The position numbers and the translations under genes were made by a program. A stretch of DNA of 64,000 bases from Planctomycetota bacterium (lineage in GTDB: Bacteria; Planctomycetota; SZUA-567; H5-PLA8). The notes beneath the pieces were generated by a model. The model was given only the letters and a program-made list of their open reading frames with translations, did not search any database and was not told the DNA's origin. The DNA is taken from NCBI GenBank assembly GCA_015075375.1, contig JABTUM010000001.1, positions 2,723,201-2,787,200 of the forward strand, read 5' to 3'. Shown here one piece after another: positions 51,939-61,453 of the stretch. How positions within the stretch are numbered: position 1 is the first letter of the stretch; each line of letters begins with the position of its first letter.

Positions 51939-52883
51939 TCAGAACGCGAACGGATCCTTTCCCGTTTGCCGTGGCGGCAGAGCGGGTTTGGGTACGGGCG
52001 GTGGTGGCGTGTTGGGAGGGGCAGCAGGCGGAGTCGCGCCGTCGCTAGAACCCAGATCGGCGGGTAGTGCAATCACGCTCTTGCGATTCGCTCCCGCCAT
52101 AATCATGAAGCGGATTTTCTCCAGTGGTAGCGAAGTGGCTCGTGAATAACGACGCTGGATACGGCGGAGCAGATGTGTGAATCGCTCCAAGCGCTCGGGC
52201 TTGGGCTCGCCCCAGAGAAAGCGCGACTCCAAGACCACGCGTATGTCACCGGATGCGGAATCGGTAAAGGCCTGATCGAGATAGACGCGCGGTTGGGTGG
52301 GTTCGAGCGGCATTCGAATACTCTGCTTCCAGGCTTGAAAACGATGGTCCTCGCCGTGTGGGCTGATTTCCGCCAAGATAGCTTGAGGCGCGCCTTCTTC
52401 TTCGGAACCTTGAACATCCTGTTGGCGCAAGAATAAAAGGGACGCGGGAATGCCCTGTTGGATTCCCAGTTCCCAGGCCAGAAGTTCGGCGTCTTTGAAG
52501 TCCGGGAGCAGGGCAGAGTTTTCGTCTTCGTCGGTAAGCAAGACTTCCCCTTGGCGGTGTTCGCCGTTCTCCATGAGCCCCCATTTATAATTGAAAACGC
52601 AGCCTTGAACCTCCAAGCCGATAGCGCGGCATTGCAGCGCTTGAGACAACATGCCGGCGAGGCCCAGATCGGAATGCCGAGAATCGAGTTCCAGTAGCGC
52701 AATCCAGCCGCGCACGGGAGGCAATATCAAGATGCTGCGCTTTCCGTCCTTTCTAAAGCGTCCGTCTGGCAGTCCCACGGAGTGATGATGCTTCACAAAG
52801 GCTTGCAGGTACGCCACCACCACCTTTAAGACGGCATCCAGATCTCGATGACGGACGAAAATGTGACCGACATTGACGCTCAT
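51939..52883 (-). CDS. Unknown soluble protein with Pro-rich C-terminus
   Basis: 314 aa, no recognised family. It opens VNVGHIFVRHRDLDAVLKVV with an alternating strand/helix pattern. Further landmarks are ILILPPVRGWIALLELDSRH, VFNYKWGLMENGEHRQGEVL and YSRATSLPLEKIRFMIMAGA. The final 45 residues are Pro/Ala-rich (PPAAPPNTPPPPVPKPALPP). Composition is less GC-rich than neighbours and AGA/GGA codons occur. AGGAGG just before ATG 52883 gives a strong start. It could be an immunity-type or barrel-like sensor, but nothing in the sequence proves a function. Confidence 0.65.
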   Translation of the reverse strand: MSVNVGHIFVRHRDLDAVLKVVVAYLQAFVKHHHSVGLPDGRFRKDGKRSILILPPVRGWIALLELDSRHSDLGLAGMLSQALQCRAIGLEVQGCVFNYKWGLMENGEHRQGEVLLTDEDENSALLPDFKDAELLAWELGIQQGIPASLLFLRQQDVQGSEEEGAPQAILAEISPHGEDHRFQAWKQSIRMPLEPTQPRVYLDQAFTDSASGDIRVVLESRFLWGEPKPERLERFTHLLRRIQRRYSRATSLPLEKIRFMIMAGANRKSVIALPADLGSSDGATPPAAPPNTPPPPVPKPALPPRQTGKDPFAF

Positions 52884-52897
52884 GAATATCCTCCTGC

Positions 52898-52910
52898 GTC
52901 GTGCAACGAC
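52898..52910. promoter_or_regulatory. Inverted repeat in a divergent promoter region
   Basis: GTCGT-GCA-ACGAC is a perfect 5-3-5 repeat, 15 bp ahead of the minus-strand gene start and 11 bp before a plus-strand TATAAT (52921-52926). A possible operator controlling the gene at 51939 and/or the plus-strand promoter of the gene at 53120; evidence is positional. Confidence 0.35.
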
Positions 52911-53119
52911 TGCATTGGACTATAATAGCTGTAACATCACGCAAAGGGGATGGGCTGTCAATCTAAGGAGCCAGCGTGGTCTTGACCTCAGATCGGTGAA
53001 AGGGCGATTGGCGCACCATTCATGCGGCGAATGGCCCCCCGTTGCCAAGCGCCGGAGGCCGGTTAGGCTGTAGTCGCCTTATACGGGGTCCGAAACCACC
53101 CACTTCAGGAGGAAAGGCC

Positions 53120-53503
53120 ATGCGAGCGTTACTGGCGACGGTGCTGGTGCTGGCGGTTTGTGCGGCGCCGCGGGTTTGCGCGTTCGGCGTCGATATCGGG
53201 CCGGTGAAGATTCACGGGACGAAGGTCAAGATCGGCGAGGACATCACGCTGCGGATGACCGTCGACCGGATCGACCGCGCCGAGAAGAAGGAAGGCGAGC
53301 AGGAAGGGAAGATCGTCAAGATCAAGACGCACCGCAAGGGCGACGATACGGACAACTTCGAGATCACGGTCAACCCCGACGACCTGGACGAAGACAGCCG
53401 CGATTATCTGCCGCGCGTGAAGGAAGACCGCACGTACAGCATGAAGGTGAAGAAGCAGGACAGCGGCTGGAAGCTTTTGAAGGTGCGTCCGGACGACGAC
53501 TAA
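53120..53503 (+). CDS. Small secreted charged protein
   Basis: 127 aa. Signal peptide RALLATVLVLAVCAAPRVCA, then a mature part of about 105 residues dense in Lys, Asp and Glu (VDRIDRAEKKEGEQEGKIVK, NFEITVNPDDLDEDSRDYL). The pattern suggests one small beta sandwich with alternating charge. No family recognised. AGGAGGAAA gives a strong start at ATG 53120, and the 162-bp gap to fumC holds no gene. Probably periplasmic. Confidence 0.7.
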   Translation: MRALLATVLVLAVCAAPRVCAFGVDIGPVKIHGTKVKIGEDITLRMTVDRIDRAEKKEGEQEGKIVKIKTHRKGDDTDNFEITVNPDDLDEDSRDYLPRVKEDRTYSMKVKKQDSGWKLLKVRPDDD

Positions 53504-53665
53504 GCCGGTGCATCCGTAACGACCGTTTCGCGGCGCGCCTGGGGCACCCCCCGGCGCGCCGCGCGCATTTCCGGGGGCGGTTGACAGCACCGGCCGGGGA
53601 CGGGAACATGCACGCGGCCGAAGCCAGCTCCAATTAAACCGATTCCGCAGCGAGGACGCCACGCG

Positions 53666-55069
53666 ATGAGCTCGAGTTACCGCATCGAAAAAGACACGAT
53701 GGGCGAGATGAAGGTTCCGCAGGACAAGCTGTGGGGCGCGCAGACGCAGCGCAGCCTGGAGAACTTCAGGATCAGCGAAGAGAAGATGCCGCGCGCGGTG
53801 GTCTACGCGCTGGTGCTGGTCAAGAAGGCCGCGGCGCTGGTGAACGTGGAATTGAAGACGCTGGACGCCAAGCTGGGCGACGCGATCGCGAAGGCCGCCG
53901 ACGAGGTGCTGGCCGGAAAACACGACACCGAATTCCCGCTGGCGGTCTGGCAGACCGGGAGCGGCACGCAGACGAACATGAACTGCAACGAGGTCCTGGC
54001 CAACCGCGCGAGCGAACTGCTGGGCGGCGTGCGGGGCGAAGAGCGGCTGGTGCATCCGAACGACCACGTCAACAAGGGCCAGTCGAGCAACGACGTCTTT
54101 CCGACGGCGATGCACGTGGCGGCCGTGAAGGAGCTGTCCGAACATACGCTGCCGAAGCTGCGCGCGCTGCGCGGCGCGTGGGCGGCGAAGGCGCGCGCGT
54201 TCATGGACGTGGTGAAGATCGGGCGAACGCACCTGCAGGACGCGACGCCGCTGACGCTGGGGCAGGAGTTCAGCGGGTACGTCTCGATGCTGGACCACGG
54301 GATCGCGCACGCCGAAGCGGCGCTGCCGCATCTGTGCGAACTGGCGCTGGGCGGGACCGCGGTGGGCACGGGGTTGAACGCCGCGCCGGGGTACGACGTG
54401 AAGGTGGCGGCGAAGATTTCGGAACTGACCGGGCATCCGTTCGTGACGGCGCCGAACAAGTTCGAGTCGCTGGCCTCGAAGGACGCGTTCGTCCACGCGC
54501 ACGGGGCGCTCAAGACGCTGGCGGCCTCGCTGACGAAGATCGCCAACGACACGCGCTGGCTTTCCAGCGGACCGCGCTGCGGGATCGGCGAGATCGCGAT
54601 TCCCGAAAACGAGCCGGGCAGCAGCATCATGCCGGGCAAGGTGAATCCCACGCAGTGCGAGGCGCTGACGATGGCCTGCGCTCAGGTGATGGGCAACGAC
54701 GTGGCGATCAATATCGGCGGGATGAGCGGAAACTTCGAACTGAACGTGTACAAGCCGCTGATTGCGCACAACTTCCTGCAGAGCTGCCGGCTCTTGGGCG
54801 ACGCCTCGGAATCGTTCCGCACGAACTGCGTCGAAGGCATCGAACCCAACCCCGCGCGGATCGAGCAGAACCTGCGCGAGAGCCTGATGCTGGTGACGGC
54901 GCTGAATCCGCATATCGGCTACGACAACGCGGCCAAGGTGGCGAAGCACGCGCACAAGAAGAACCTGACGCTGAAGCAGGCCGCGGCGGACCTGGGACTG
55001 GTGAAGCCCGAAGACTTCGACGCGTGGGTGAAGCCCGAAAAGATGATCGGCAACAAGCCTGTAGTCTGA
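53666..55069 (+). CDS. fumC: Class II fumarate hydratase
   Basis: 467 aa, interconverts fumarate and malate in the TCA cycle. Landmarks are the opening [57 protein letters not shown] (substrate-binding Ser-Ser-Asn), the catalytic loop [11 protein letters not shown], and the conserved [20 protein letters not shown]. Length and order match oxygen-stable fumarases such as E. coli FumC. No neighbouring TCA gene is present. The next gene begins 83 bp downstream. Confidence 0.97.
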   Translation: MSSSYRIEKDTMGEMKVPQDKLWGAQTQRSLENFRISEEKMPRAVVYALVLVKKAAALVNVELKTLDAKLGDAIAKAADEVLAGKHDTEFPLAVWQTGSGTQTNMNCNEVLANRASELLGGVRGEERLVHPNDHVNKGQSSNDVFPTAMHVAAVKELSEHTLPKLRALRGAWAAKARAFMDVVKIGRTHLQDATPLTLGQEFSGYVSMLDHGIAHAEAALPHLCELALGGTAVGTGLNAAPGYDVKVAAKISELTGHPFVTAPNKFESLASKDAFVHAHGALKTLAASLTKIANDTRWLSSGPRCGIGEIAIPENEPGSSIMPGKVNPTQCEALTMACAQVMGNDVAINIGGMSGNFELNVYKPLIAHNFLQSCRLLGDASESFRTNCVEGIEPNPARIEQNLRESLMLVTALNPHIGYDNAAKVAKHAHKKNLTLKQAAADLGLVKPEDFDAWVKPEKMIGNKPVV

Positions 55070-55152
55070 ATACGCGCGGAAAGTCCGAAAGGAATGCGGC
55101 CTTCGCGGCAAGAAACCTGCGTGCCGCATTCTATCGAGACGCAGGGGCCGGC

Positions 55153-55974
55153 ATGAGCATTCAGCTTGTCATTATCGTCGGCATCATCGTGGCCTATGTG
55201 GCGGCGTCGGTGGCCGAAGGAATGGTCCTGAACGGCGCGGCGACGCTGCCGCCGGATGTGCGCGAGCGCGTCTTCCGGCGCGAGGCGGCGCTGGGCGCGA
55301 TCTGGCGGATCGTCGGCGGCCTGGGCCTTGCGCTGGTCGTGATCGGGCTGCTCAAGACGTTCGGCTTCATCCGCGGCGGGCCGAAGATCCCTTGGGGGCT
55401 GTATACGTTCGCGGGCGGTTTCGCGCTGATCTGCCTGGAACGAACGCTGCGGAGCTGGGGCACGTTCGGCAGTTATGCGAAGGAAGATCCGCAGGGTCCG
55501 GCGCGCGCAGCGGCGTTGAACGCGGCGCTGCTGGTCACGCTGGTGGAACTGGCGCTGGGCGTGGGCGTCGTCTGGTACATTAAGGATAAGGCGGTCGGAC
55601 CGGGCGGCGGTTCGAGCGCCTCCACGGCCTCCGGGGAGACGGAACCGGACGAGGCGGAAACAGAGGGTTCGACCGGCGGCGGCCCTGCGCCGAAGCCGGA
55701 GAAGATCGCGATTTGGATTCCCGCGCCCCAGGCGAAGGCCTTGATCGGCAAAGACGACGCGTATTTCGACCTCCTGGTGAGGTGGGGGCAGGTACGCAAG
55801 AAGGAAACCGGCGGCGAGCTTTTCTATCAGGCGCAAGATTTGAAGTCGCTGAAGCAGGCGGGGCTGCCGGCGGTGCAGGAGATGGAGGAGGGGTTGAAGC
55901 GGATGCAGGCCGCGCCGCCCGAGCCGCCGGCCGAGGCGGTGAAGTCGCCGGAGGGCGAGCGGTTGGAGGAGTAG
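55153..55974 (+). CDS. Membrane protein of unknown function with charged tail
   Basis: 273 aa. Four hydrophobic helices are visible: SIQLVIIVGIIVAYVAASVA, IWRIVGGLGLALVVIGLL, IPWGLYTFAGGFALICL and ALLVTLVELALGVGVVWYI. A Ser/Glu/Gly-rich linker (about 145-180) then leads to a soluble helical end containing FDLLVRWGQVRKKETGGE. No family recognised. The start is ATG 55153 behind GGGG. It may be co-transcribed with fumC (83-bp gap). A GGCAAACGGCA element follows the stop at 55987. Confidence 0.68.
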   Translation: MSIQLVIIVGIIVAYVAASVAEGMVLNGAATLPPDVRERVFRREAALGAIWRIVGGLGLALVVIGLLKTFGFIRGGPKIPWGLYTFAGGFALICLERTLRSWGTFGSYAKEDPQGPARAAALNAALLVTLVELALGVGVVWYIKDKAVGPGGGSSASTASGETEPDEAETEGSTGGGPAPKPEKIAIWIPAPQAKALIGKDDAYFDLLVRWGQVRKKETGGELFYQAQDLKSLKQAGLPAVQEMEEGLKRMQAAPPEPPAEAVKSPEGERLEE

Positions 55975-55986
55975 GCGGCGGTTAGA

Positions 55987-55997
55987 GGCAAACGGCA
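55987..55997. repeat. GGCAAACGGCA intergenic element
   Basis: An 11-mer, 12 bp after the stop at 55974. The same 11-mer stands at 62403-62413, and variants form the inverted repeat at 26203-26270. Shared position after plus-strand genes suggests an extragenic repeat family. Confidence 0.45.
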
Positions 55998-56041
55998 GGA
56001 GCGGAGTCTACAGACGGGAAGATTTACGCCTGCGTGGTTCT

Positions 56042-56461
56042 CTATGAGGGCGTAACCCATTGCGGAAGTTCTTGTTCCTGTTTTTTTGAGATACACAGAA
56101 CCCTTCCAATTGGATAAATCGAAGCATTGCCTAATTGGGCGAAAGGAACGTGTGTTGGAGGAAAGTACGAAAAGTTATTCACTGTATCGGACTTCGGAGG
56201 CTCAGTAGTACGCAATACGTATACGGGATCGCCAAGGTTAAGGCATGCCGTCAGAAATGGCAGGGAGGCTGGATTTCCATCCAGCAATCCCGTTGCGGTT
56301 TGGCAAAAAGAGTCCGTAATCATGCGCACAGTCTCCGCATGATCTTGTCTACAAATCAAAACCGGCGCCGCACCGATCTTCCACCGAAAGGTCGCCGCAA
56401 GTTCCCTGAGCGGTCTTTGGTTCACGACACCGTAAATCGCGATATCTACCTGATTACTCAT
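56042..56461 (-). CDS. Orphan protein of unknown function, atypical composition
   Basis: 139 aa, beginning SNQVDIAIYGVVNQRPLREL. Features are three Cys (ICRQDH, SFCQTATGLL, TACLNLGD), an alternating strand/helix pattern and a final ISKKQEQELPQW. No recognised family, signal or membrane segment. GC is visibly lower than in neighbours, with frequent AT-ending codons, suggesting transfer. AGGAAGGG just upstream supports ATG 56461. It lies 62 bp downstream of the creatininase-family gene on the same strand. Confidence 0.6.
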   Translation of the reverse strand: MSNQVDIAIYGVVNQRPLRELAATFRWKIGAAPVLICRQDHAETVRMITDSFCQTATGLLDGNPASLPFLTACLNLGDPVYVLRTTEPPKSDTVNNFSYFPPTHVPFAQLGNASIYPIGRVLCISKKQEQELPQWVTPS

Positions 56462-56523
56462 CAAGGCGACCCTTCCTGGGGCCACGGCCTCATTAACTCT
56501 CAATAATAGCGTAAAGACTGCGC

Positions 56524-57246
56524 TTATACGCCTGCTTCGTCGAGCTTCTTGCGCATCAATTGCAGCGTTGCTTCGAGGCACTCTTCGCCGAAGGCCGCCG
56601 AGGCGTCGCGGGGATCGGGGCCGCCGACGCCTTGCGGCCAGACGGACCGGTCGGCGCCGAGTTGCGCCAGGTCGGGCAGTTCGGGGCGCAGGGCCATGAC
56701 GAGCGAGGTCTCGTTCTTGGCGGCGTGGTCGGTCTGCGAGCGCCACTCCTTCACGGTATCTTCGGTGACGCCCAACAGCTTGAGGCCGAAGCGCTCCTGG
56801 CGTTCGGCGAGGCCTTGGCGCCAGTGGTTGCGCGAGGGGCCGTGCCCGTCGGCGAAGACCGCTTTGAATCCTGCACGCTTGAGTTGTTCGAGGATCGCGT
56901 CGAGCAGCGCGTTGAAGGCGCCGGGTCCGATCCAGTAGCAGCTTCCGTCGAGCGGGCGGTGCGGCGTGGTGGACTCGTGGTACTCCATGCCCTGCAGGAC
57001 GACGCCATCGGGCGTGGTCTTCTGGCGGTCGGGGCCGAGGTGTATGGGCGGCATCACGATTCCGCCGAAGCGCTGCGCGGCGCGGACAAAAAGTCCTTCG
57101 CTGATGATCGCGTCGCTGCCGAGCGGGAGGTGTTCGCCGTGCCATTCGAGCGTGCCGAGCGGCAGGTAAGCCAGCGGGCGCTGCTTCAACCGCGCTCGGA
57201 ACTGGTGCGGCAGCAGATCGGAAAAGCGAACGCGTTGGTTGGACAT
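56524..57246 (-). CDS. Creatininase-family amidohydrolase
   Basis: 240 aa. The metal-site opening is PLGTLEWHGEHLPLGSDA, giving Glu34, His36 and Asp45. FADGHGPSRNHWRQ replaces the usual GHGGN and NETSLVMAL supplies a later acidic residue. Members hydrolyse cyclic amides (creatinine) or act in cofactor maturation (MftE in mycofactocin, FAPy deformylase), so the substrate is open. ATG 57246 starts 2 bp after the stop of the large gene upstream, with GGAG 6 nt before it, so the pair is one operon. Confidence 0.87.
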   Translation of the reverse strand: MSNQRVRFSDLLPHQFRARLKQRPLAYLPLGTLEWHGEHLPLGSDAIISEGLFVRAAQRFGGIVMPPIHLGPDRQKTTPDGVVLQGMEYHESTTPHRPLDGSCYWIGPGAFNALLDAILEQLKRAGFKAVFADGHGPSRNHWRQGLAERQERFGLKLLGVTEDTVKEWRSQTDHAAKNETSLVMALRPELPDLAQLGADRSVWPQGVGGPDPRDASAAFGEECLEATLQLMRKKLDEAGV

Positions 57247-57248
57247 GG

Positions 57249-60200
57249 TTACTCCGGTCCGGTGCGCACCGTGCCCGGCGGATCCGGTTCGGGCTTCGCA
57301 CCTGGGGCGGCTTCGGGCTTCGCGCCGTCCTTCGCTTTCTCGTCCGGTCCGTGGGACGAGTAGCCCAAGCTGAGGTATTCCCGGGCGAAGTTCCCGAAGC
57401 CGGGGTAGTCGCGGCGGGCGAAGGCGGCGCGCTGGGATTCGAGTTCGGCGACCTTGCGCAGGAAGCGCATCAAATCGGGGTACTTCTCGGGCGTCACGCG
57501 CTGCATGGGCATCAAGTAGGAGCGGTTGCAGTAGAGCTTCGCGCCGCGGACGTTGAAATCGGCGAGGTAGAAGCCGAACTCGCTGCACAGAAAGAGATCG
57601 TCGGGAACCTGAACCCAGGCGTGCCCGGCGGGCGCTTCGTAGACGATGTGGTGATCGAGGTCGGCGACTTCGCTGCGCACGAGGAGATCGTAGGTGCGTT
57701 CGGGCGGTCCCATGAGGCGCTGAATGCCGGCGGGCCCGAGGAAGGGCTGGACGAACCAGGCGCGTTCGGCCCGTCCGGCCAGCGAGGGCACGTTGCCGGC
57801 GTAGACGAAGCGCAGCGCGTCGCCGGCGTGTTCCTGGCCGTGGAGTTTGACCTGGCTGAGTCCGATGTTGGGCCAGTAGCCGCGGACGACGCCTTCCTTA
57901 ATCTGTTCGGCTTTGCGCGGATCTTCCAGTTCGCGCCGGACGGCTCCGGCGGTGGCGCCGAAGATATGGAACTGGCCCTGCACGGAGGCGTTGCCTTCGC
58001 CGTCGAGCGCGACGGAGACGTCGTGGCGCAGCGGGAGCAGGCCCAGGGTTTCGGCGTGGAGGCGTTTGATGCGCACGCCTTCGTCGCCGACGGTGAGGGC
58101 CAGGGCGCCGGCCTGATTGGCGACGAGGAGGCCGAGGTCGAAGTAGCGCGCGGGCTGCCCGGAGAACTGAAGCCAGGATTCGGGTCCGTCCTTGGGCTGC
58201 AGGACGAGCATGCGGCCCAGAGATCCGTAATTTCCGAAGACGACGGGATCCCAGGACCGGGTGGCGTTCTTGCCGCGCCAGTTTCCGGCGGGGACGTAGG
58301 CGCCGTTGACGAACGCGTGCCTTACGTCGAGGCCCGCGGCCTTGCACATCGCCTGCGCGAGTTCGCTCATTTGGGAACTGCTTCCTGCGCGCAGCGCCCA
58401 GACGTCGTCGAGGTTGCGGGATTCCTGCCCGGGCTGGATGTTGCCGCGCACCCATTCGGCGATGGCGCGGAAGGCGTGTTCCTCGCTGGGCATGGCTTGG
58501 GCGAGCTTGACGGCGATCGCGGCGGCGTCGGCGGGCAGGAAGTTCTCGTCGCGGCGCATCAGCCAGCCGGTGGCCCGGAAGGGGCGTTCGGGCGATTCGA
58601 TGAAGACCAGCGGAATGACTTCCTCGTCGCCCTCGCCCGCCATGTACGGCTCGACCTTGATCCCTTCCACCTGCTTATTGGACCACTGGTAGACCGTGTA
58701 GCCTTCGGGTCCGGGGAGGATCTTTTCTTCGATCAGCTCCGGGCGAATCTTGCGGATGCGCAGCTTGTGGTCCTTGGGCAGCAGGACGACCCAGCGCGAA
58801 ACGGCGCGCGGCGCATCGAGGGCGTTGAAGTTGAAGGCCATCTGGAACGAGGGCTCGATCTCGTCGGCTTCGGCGTGTTCGAGGTAGGCGTGTTCGAGGA
58901 TCGAGCCGGAGCCGACGCGGTAGTAGCTGGCCGATTGCGCGAAGTTGAAGTCGTGGACGTTCTGGGGCATGAAGACCGACCCGTCGGGATTGAGCGTGCG
59001 GACGAAGACCATGTCCTGGCGCTGCGCGGCGACAAGCTGTTCGGAGAGTTCGTTGATGCCGTCGAGGTTGAGGACCTTCTGCGCGATGTGGACGTAGGAT
59101 TCGCGGGAAAGATCGGGGAAGACCTTGGTGACCATGAAGTCGACGATCCAGGCGTGGTTGGCGCGCGGATAGTTGAGCTGCGAGAACTGCGAGGTATCGA
59201 TCTGGGCGACCTCGACGTCGTAGGGTTTCCACCAGGGTTCGCCGCCGCGGCCTTGGATCTCGCGGAGCCTGCGCCGGAGTTCGAAATCGCCGGGGTGCTC
59301 TTTCAGGCGTGCCTGGATGCGCGCGGCGGCGGCATCTTTGCGGCCGAGCAGGACTTCGAGGTCGACGAGGCGCACGACGGCGGTGCGGTTCTGCGGCTGG
59401 CGCGCGGCGATCTCTTCGCGCAGCTTCAGCGCGCCTTCCAGGTCGCCTTGTTCGATCTTGAGGTCGGCGCGGAGCGAGAGGTGTTCGTCCTTGCGTTCGG
59501 GGAAGGCGCGTTCCTGTTCGTCGAGAAGCTTGGCGGCTTCGTCGAGCGCGCCCTTGCGCAGGAGGCGCTGGTAGCGCGCGGCCTGCGGTTCGAGGCCGAG
59601 CGCGTAGAGCCGCTCGCGCAGTTCCCGCGCTCGGGGACGGCTGCCGGAGACGTCGTGGAAGCTGACGAGCTGCGGGAGAAACGCGGCGTCGAGCTTGGCG
59701 GCGAGTTCGTACTGGCGTTCGGCCAGCGCGTAGAGCCCCTTCTGGTAGTAGAGCAGCGCGAGGCGTTCCTGAGCGAGCGGCGATTCGGGATAGGCGGTGG
59801 CGCAGGCCTTGATGCGGTCGAAGGCCATGTCCTTCAGTTCGCGCTCCTGGAAGAAGGACGCCAGCGCCAGAAGGTGCTGGTGATTGCCGGGCACGAGGCG
59901 CAAAGCGCGCTCGCGCATGCCGCGGGCTTCTTCTTCGTGGCGCGTCTCGGCGTTGCCGCCGTAGCGGCCGACGCTGGAGAGGACGTGCGCGGAGAAATCG
60001 AGGGCTTGGATGGAATCGGGCCAGGTGCCGGCGATGCGCCTCGCGACGGCTTCGCGGGCGGCCGCGTCGTTCTCCTGGCGCGCGGCCAGATCGAGCCAGC
60101 GCAGCCCGGCGGCGTTCAGGTCGCCGGACTCGGCCAGCGCGGCGAGCCCGTCCCCCGCGCCGCGGCGTTCGGCGGGGAGCATGGCGAGGAAGTATTCGGC

Positions 60201-61346
60201 CAGCGCTCCGGCGGCGGGCTGTGCAAAGCGGAAGCCCGCGACGGGCACGACGGCGTGCTTGGCCAGTTCTTCCGGCGGCAGCGGCGCGACGGCGACGCCG
60301 GGGAGGGGACCTTGATCGAGGCCCAGGACGCGCAGCGCGATATCGCCGGCCGCGGGCAATTTGACGAGGATCGGGTTGGCGCCTTTGAGCAGCCGCGTGC
60401 GGACGAGGACCGGATCGCGCGGAAAGCGTTCGTCCTGGGCGGGCAGGACAATGGGCACGCCGCGCAGGAAAATCTTGGCGTTGGACGGTCCGCCGAAGAC
60501 GAGGAGCGCGTCGCGGTCTTCGTCGCTCTGCAGGCTGGTGAACGCGTAAAAAATGCCGCCGGCGCCGGGAAAGAGGCGGCTGAGCTGTAGGACGCGGAAG
60601 GCGGCATCGATATCCTTGCGCACGGGGACGGGCTTCCCGCGGGCATCGATGAAGGTTAAGTCTTTGAGGCCCTGTTCGGGGGCGAAGCGGCGTTCCATGG
60701 GGTTGTTCTGGTCTTCGGCGCCGAAAGGTCCGGCGGCGAACTGCCACCGGTCGAGGTAGCCGAGGTTCTTGATCGCATCGCGGGCTTTGGCCGGCTCGTC
60801 GCGCTGCATGTAGAGCGTGGCGAGGAGGTCGAGCATGGCCAGGCGCACGGGCGGCGCGGCGGCGGGGACGGAGGATTCGAGGGCTTGGATGAGTTCGGCG
60901 CGGCATTCGGTGAAGGCGAGGCCGTCCATCGCGCGCATCGCGAGTCCCATGCAGAGGGGGGATTGGGCGGAAGCGCGGAGCATGCGGATCGAGAGCGCCT
61001 GGGATTCGGCGTAGCGGCCTTCCATGATCGCGACGCTGCGCAACCCTTCCAGCGCTTCGAGGTCGTTGGGCTGGGCGGCGAGGGTTTCATCGAACGCTTT
61101 GCGCGCGCCGGGAAAGTCGTTTTTGAAGATAAGTTCCCAGCCGCGCGCGCTGAGCACCGGGAGTTTGGCGGGGTGTTTGGCCGGCGCGATCTCCTGGCTG
61201 GCCGGCGGCGGCACTTTGGGCTCGGGCGGCGCTTCGGCCGGCGGCTGTTCTTCCTCTTGTTGGGCGCGGATGGGCAGGGCGAGCGCGGTGCCCAGCGCCA
61301 GGCAGAACCAACATGCCAGGCGCAGGCGCGGGGCAGGGATGAGCAT
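57249..61346 (-). CDS. Large exported TPR + DUF3857 + transglutaminase-like protein
   Basis: 1365 aa. The signal peptide (RLACWFCLALGTALALPIRA) is followed by a Pro/Glu-rich linker. Tetratricopeptide-like repeats occupy about 60-650 (PGARKAFDETLAAQPNDLEA, AYPESPLAQERLALLYYQKG). A DUF3857-type beta domain lies at about 720-900 (NYPRANHAWIVDFMV). A transglutaminase-like domain around 940-1050 (ALRAGSSSQMSELAQAMCKA, LDVRHAFVNGAYVP) and a C-terminal beta-rich region follow. The usual catalytic Cys of the G-x-C motif appears as Ser near 986, so the domain may be binding-only. A Lys/Glu/Pro tail ends the protein. Start ATG 61346 has GGAG 10 nt upstream. Probably periplasmic. Confidence 0.83.
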   Translation of the reverse strand: MLIPAPRLRLACWFCLALGTALALPIRAQQEEEQPPAEAPPEPKVPPPASQEIAPAKHPAKLPVLSARGWELIFKNDFPGARKAFDETLAAQPNDLEALEGLRSVAIMEGRYAESQALSIRMLRASAQSPLCMGLAMRAMDGLAFTECRAELIQALESSVPAAAPPVRLAMLDLLATLYMQRDEPAKARDAIKNLGYLDRWQFAAGPFGAEDQNNPMERRFAPEQGLKDLTFIDARGKPVPVRKDIDAAFRVLQLSRLFPGAGGIFYAFTSLQSDEDRDALLVFGGPSNAKIFLRGVPIVLPAQDERFPRDPVLVRTRLLKGANPILVKLPAAGDIALRVLGLDQGPLPGVAVAPLPPEELAKHAVVPVAGFRFAQPAAGALAEYFLAMLPAERRGAGDGLAALAESGDLNAAGLRWLDLAARQENDAAAREAVARRIAGTWPDSIQALDFSAHVLSSVGRYGGNAETRHEEEARGMRERALRLVPGNHQHLLALASFFQERELKDMAFDRIKACATAYPESPLAQERLALLYYQKGLYALAERQYELAAKLDAAFLPQLVSFHDVSGSRPRARELRERLYALGLEPQAARYQRLLRKGALDEAAKLLDEQERAFPERKDEHLSLRADLKIEQGDLEGALKLREEIAARQPQNRTAVVRLVDLEVLLGRKDAAAARIQARLKEHPGDFELRRRLREIQGRGGEPWWKPYDVEVAQIDTSQFSQLNYPRANHAWIVDFMVTKVFPDLSRESYVHIAQKVLNLDGINELSEQLVAAQRQDMVFVRTLNPDGSVFMPQNVHDFNFAQSASYYRVGSGSILEHAYLEHAEADEIEPSFQMAFNFNALDAPRAVSRWVVLLPKDHKLRIRKIRPELIEEKILPGPEGYTVYQWSNKQVEGIKVEPYMAGEGDEEVIPLVFIESPERPFRATGWLMRRDENFLPADAAAIAVKLAQAMPSEEHAFRAIAEWVRGNIQPGQESRNLDDVWALRAGSSSQMSELAQAMCKAAGLDVRHAFVNGAYVPAGNWRGKNATRSWDPVVFGNYGSLGRMLVLQPKDGPESWLQFSGQPARYFDLGLLVANQAGALALTVGDEGVRIKRLHAETLGLLPLRHDVSVALDGEGNASVQGQFHIFGATAGAVRRELEDPRKAEQIKEGVVRGYWPNIGLSQVKLHGQEHAGDALRFVYAGNVPSLAGRAERAWFVQPFLGPAGIQRLMGPPERTYDLLVRSEVADLDHHIVYEAPAGHAWVQVPDDLFLCSEFGFYLADFNVRGAKLYCNRSYLMPMQRVTPEKYPDLMRFLRKVAELESQRAAFARRDYPGFGNFAREYLSLGYSSHGPDEKAKDGAKPEAAPGAKPEPDPPGTVRTGPE

Positions 61347-61453
61347 CGAGCGGCGTCTCCGGATCGGCAGCGCACAGCCTACGGGGAACCGAGCGCGCTT
61401 GCGAGCACCGAGCCGATGGGTTCAGATGGAGCTTCCAGCCGAAAGGAATACCC

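Noticed and set aside
57351..60590. A 1079-codon open frame on the plus strand opposite the large TPR gene
   Set aside because: It is the antisense shadow of a GC-rich gene: composition is dominated by Gly, Asp, Val and Arg, no domain is readable, and the minus-strand frame has a signal peptide, repeats and recognised domains.
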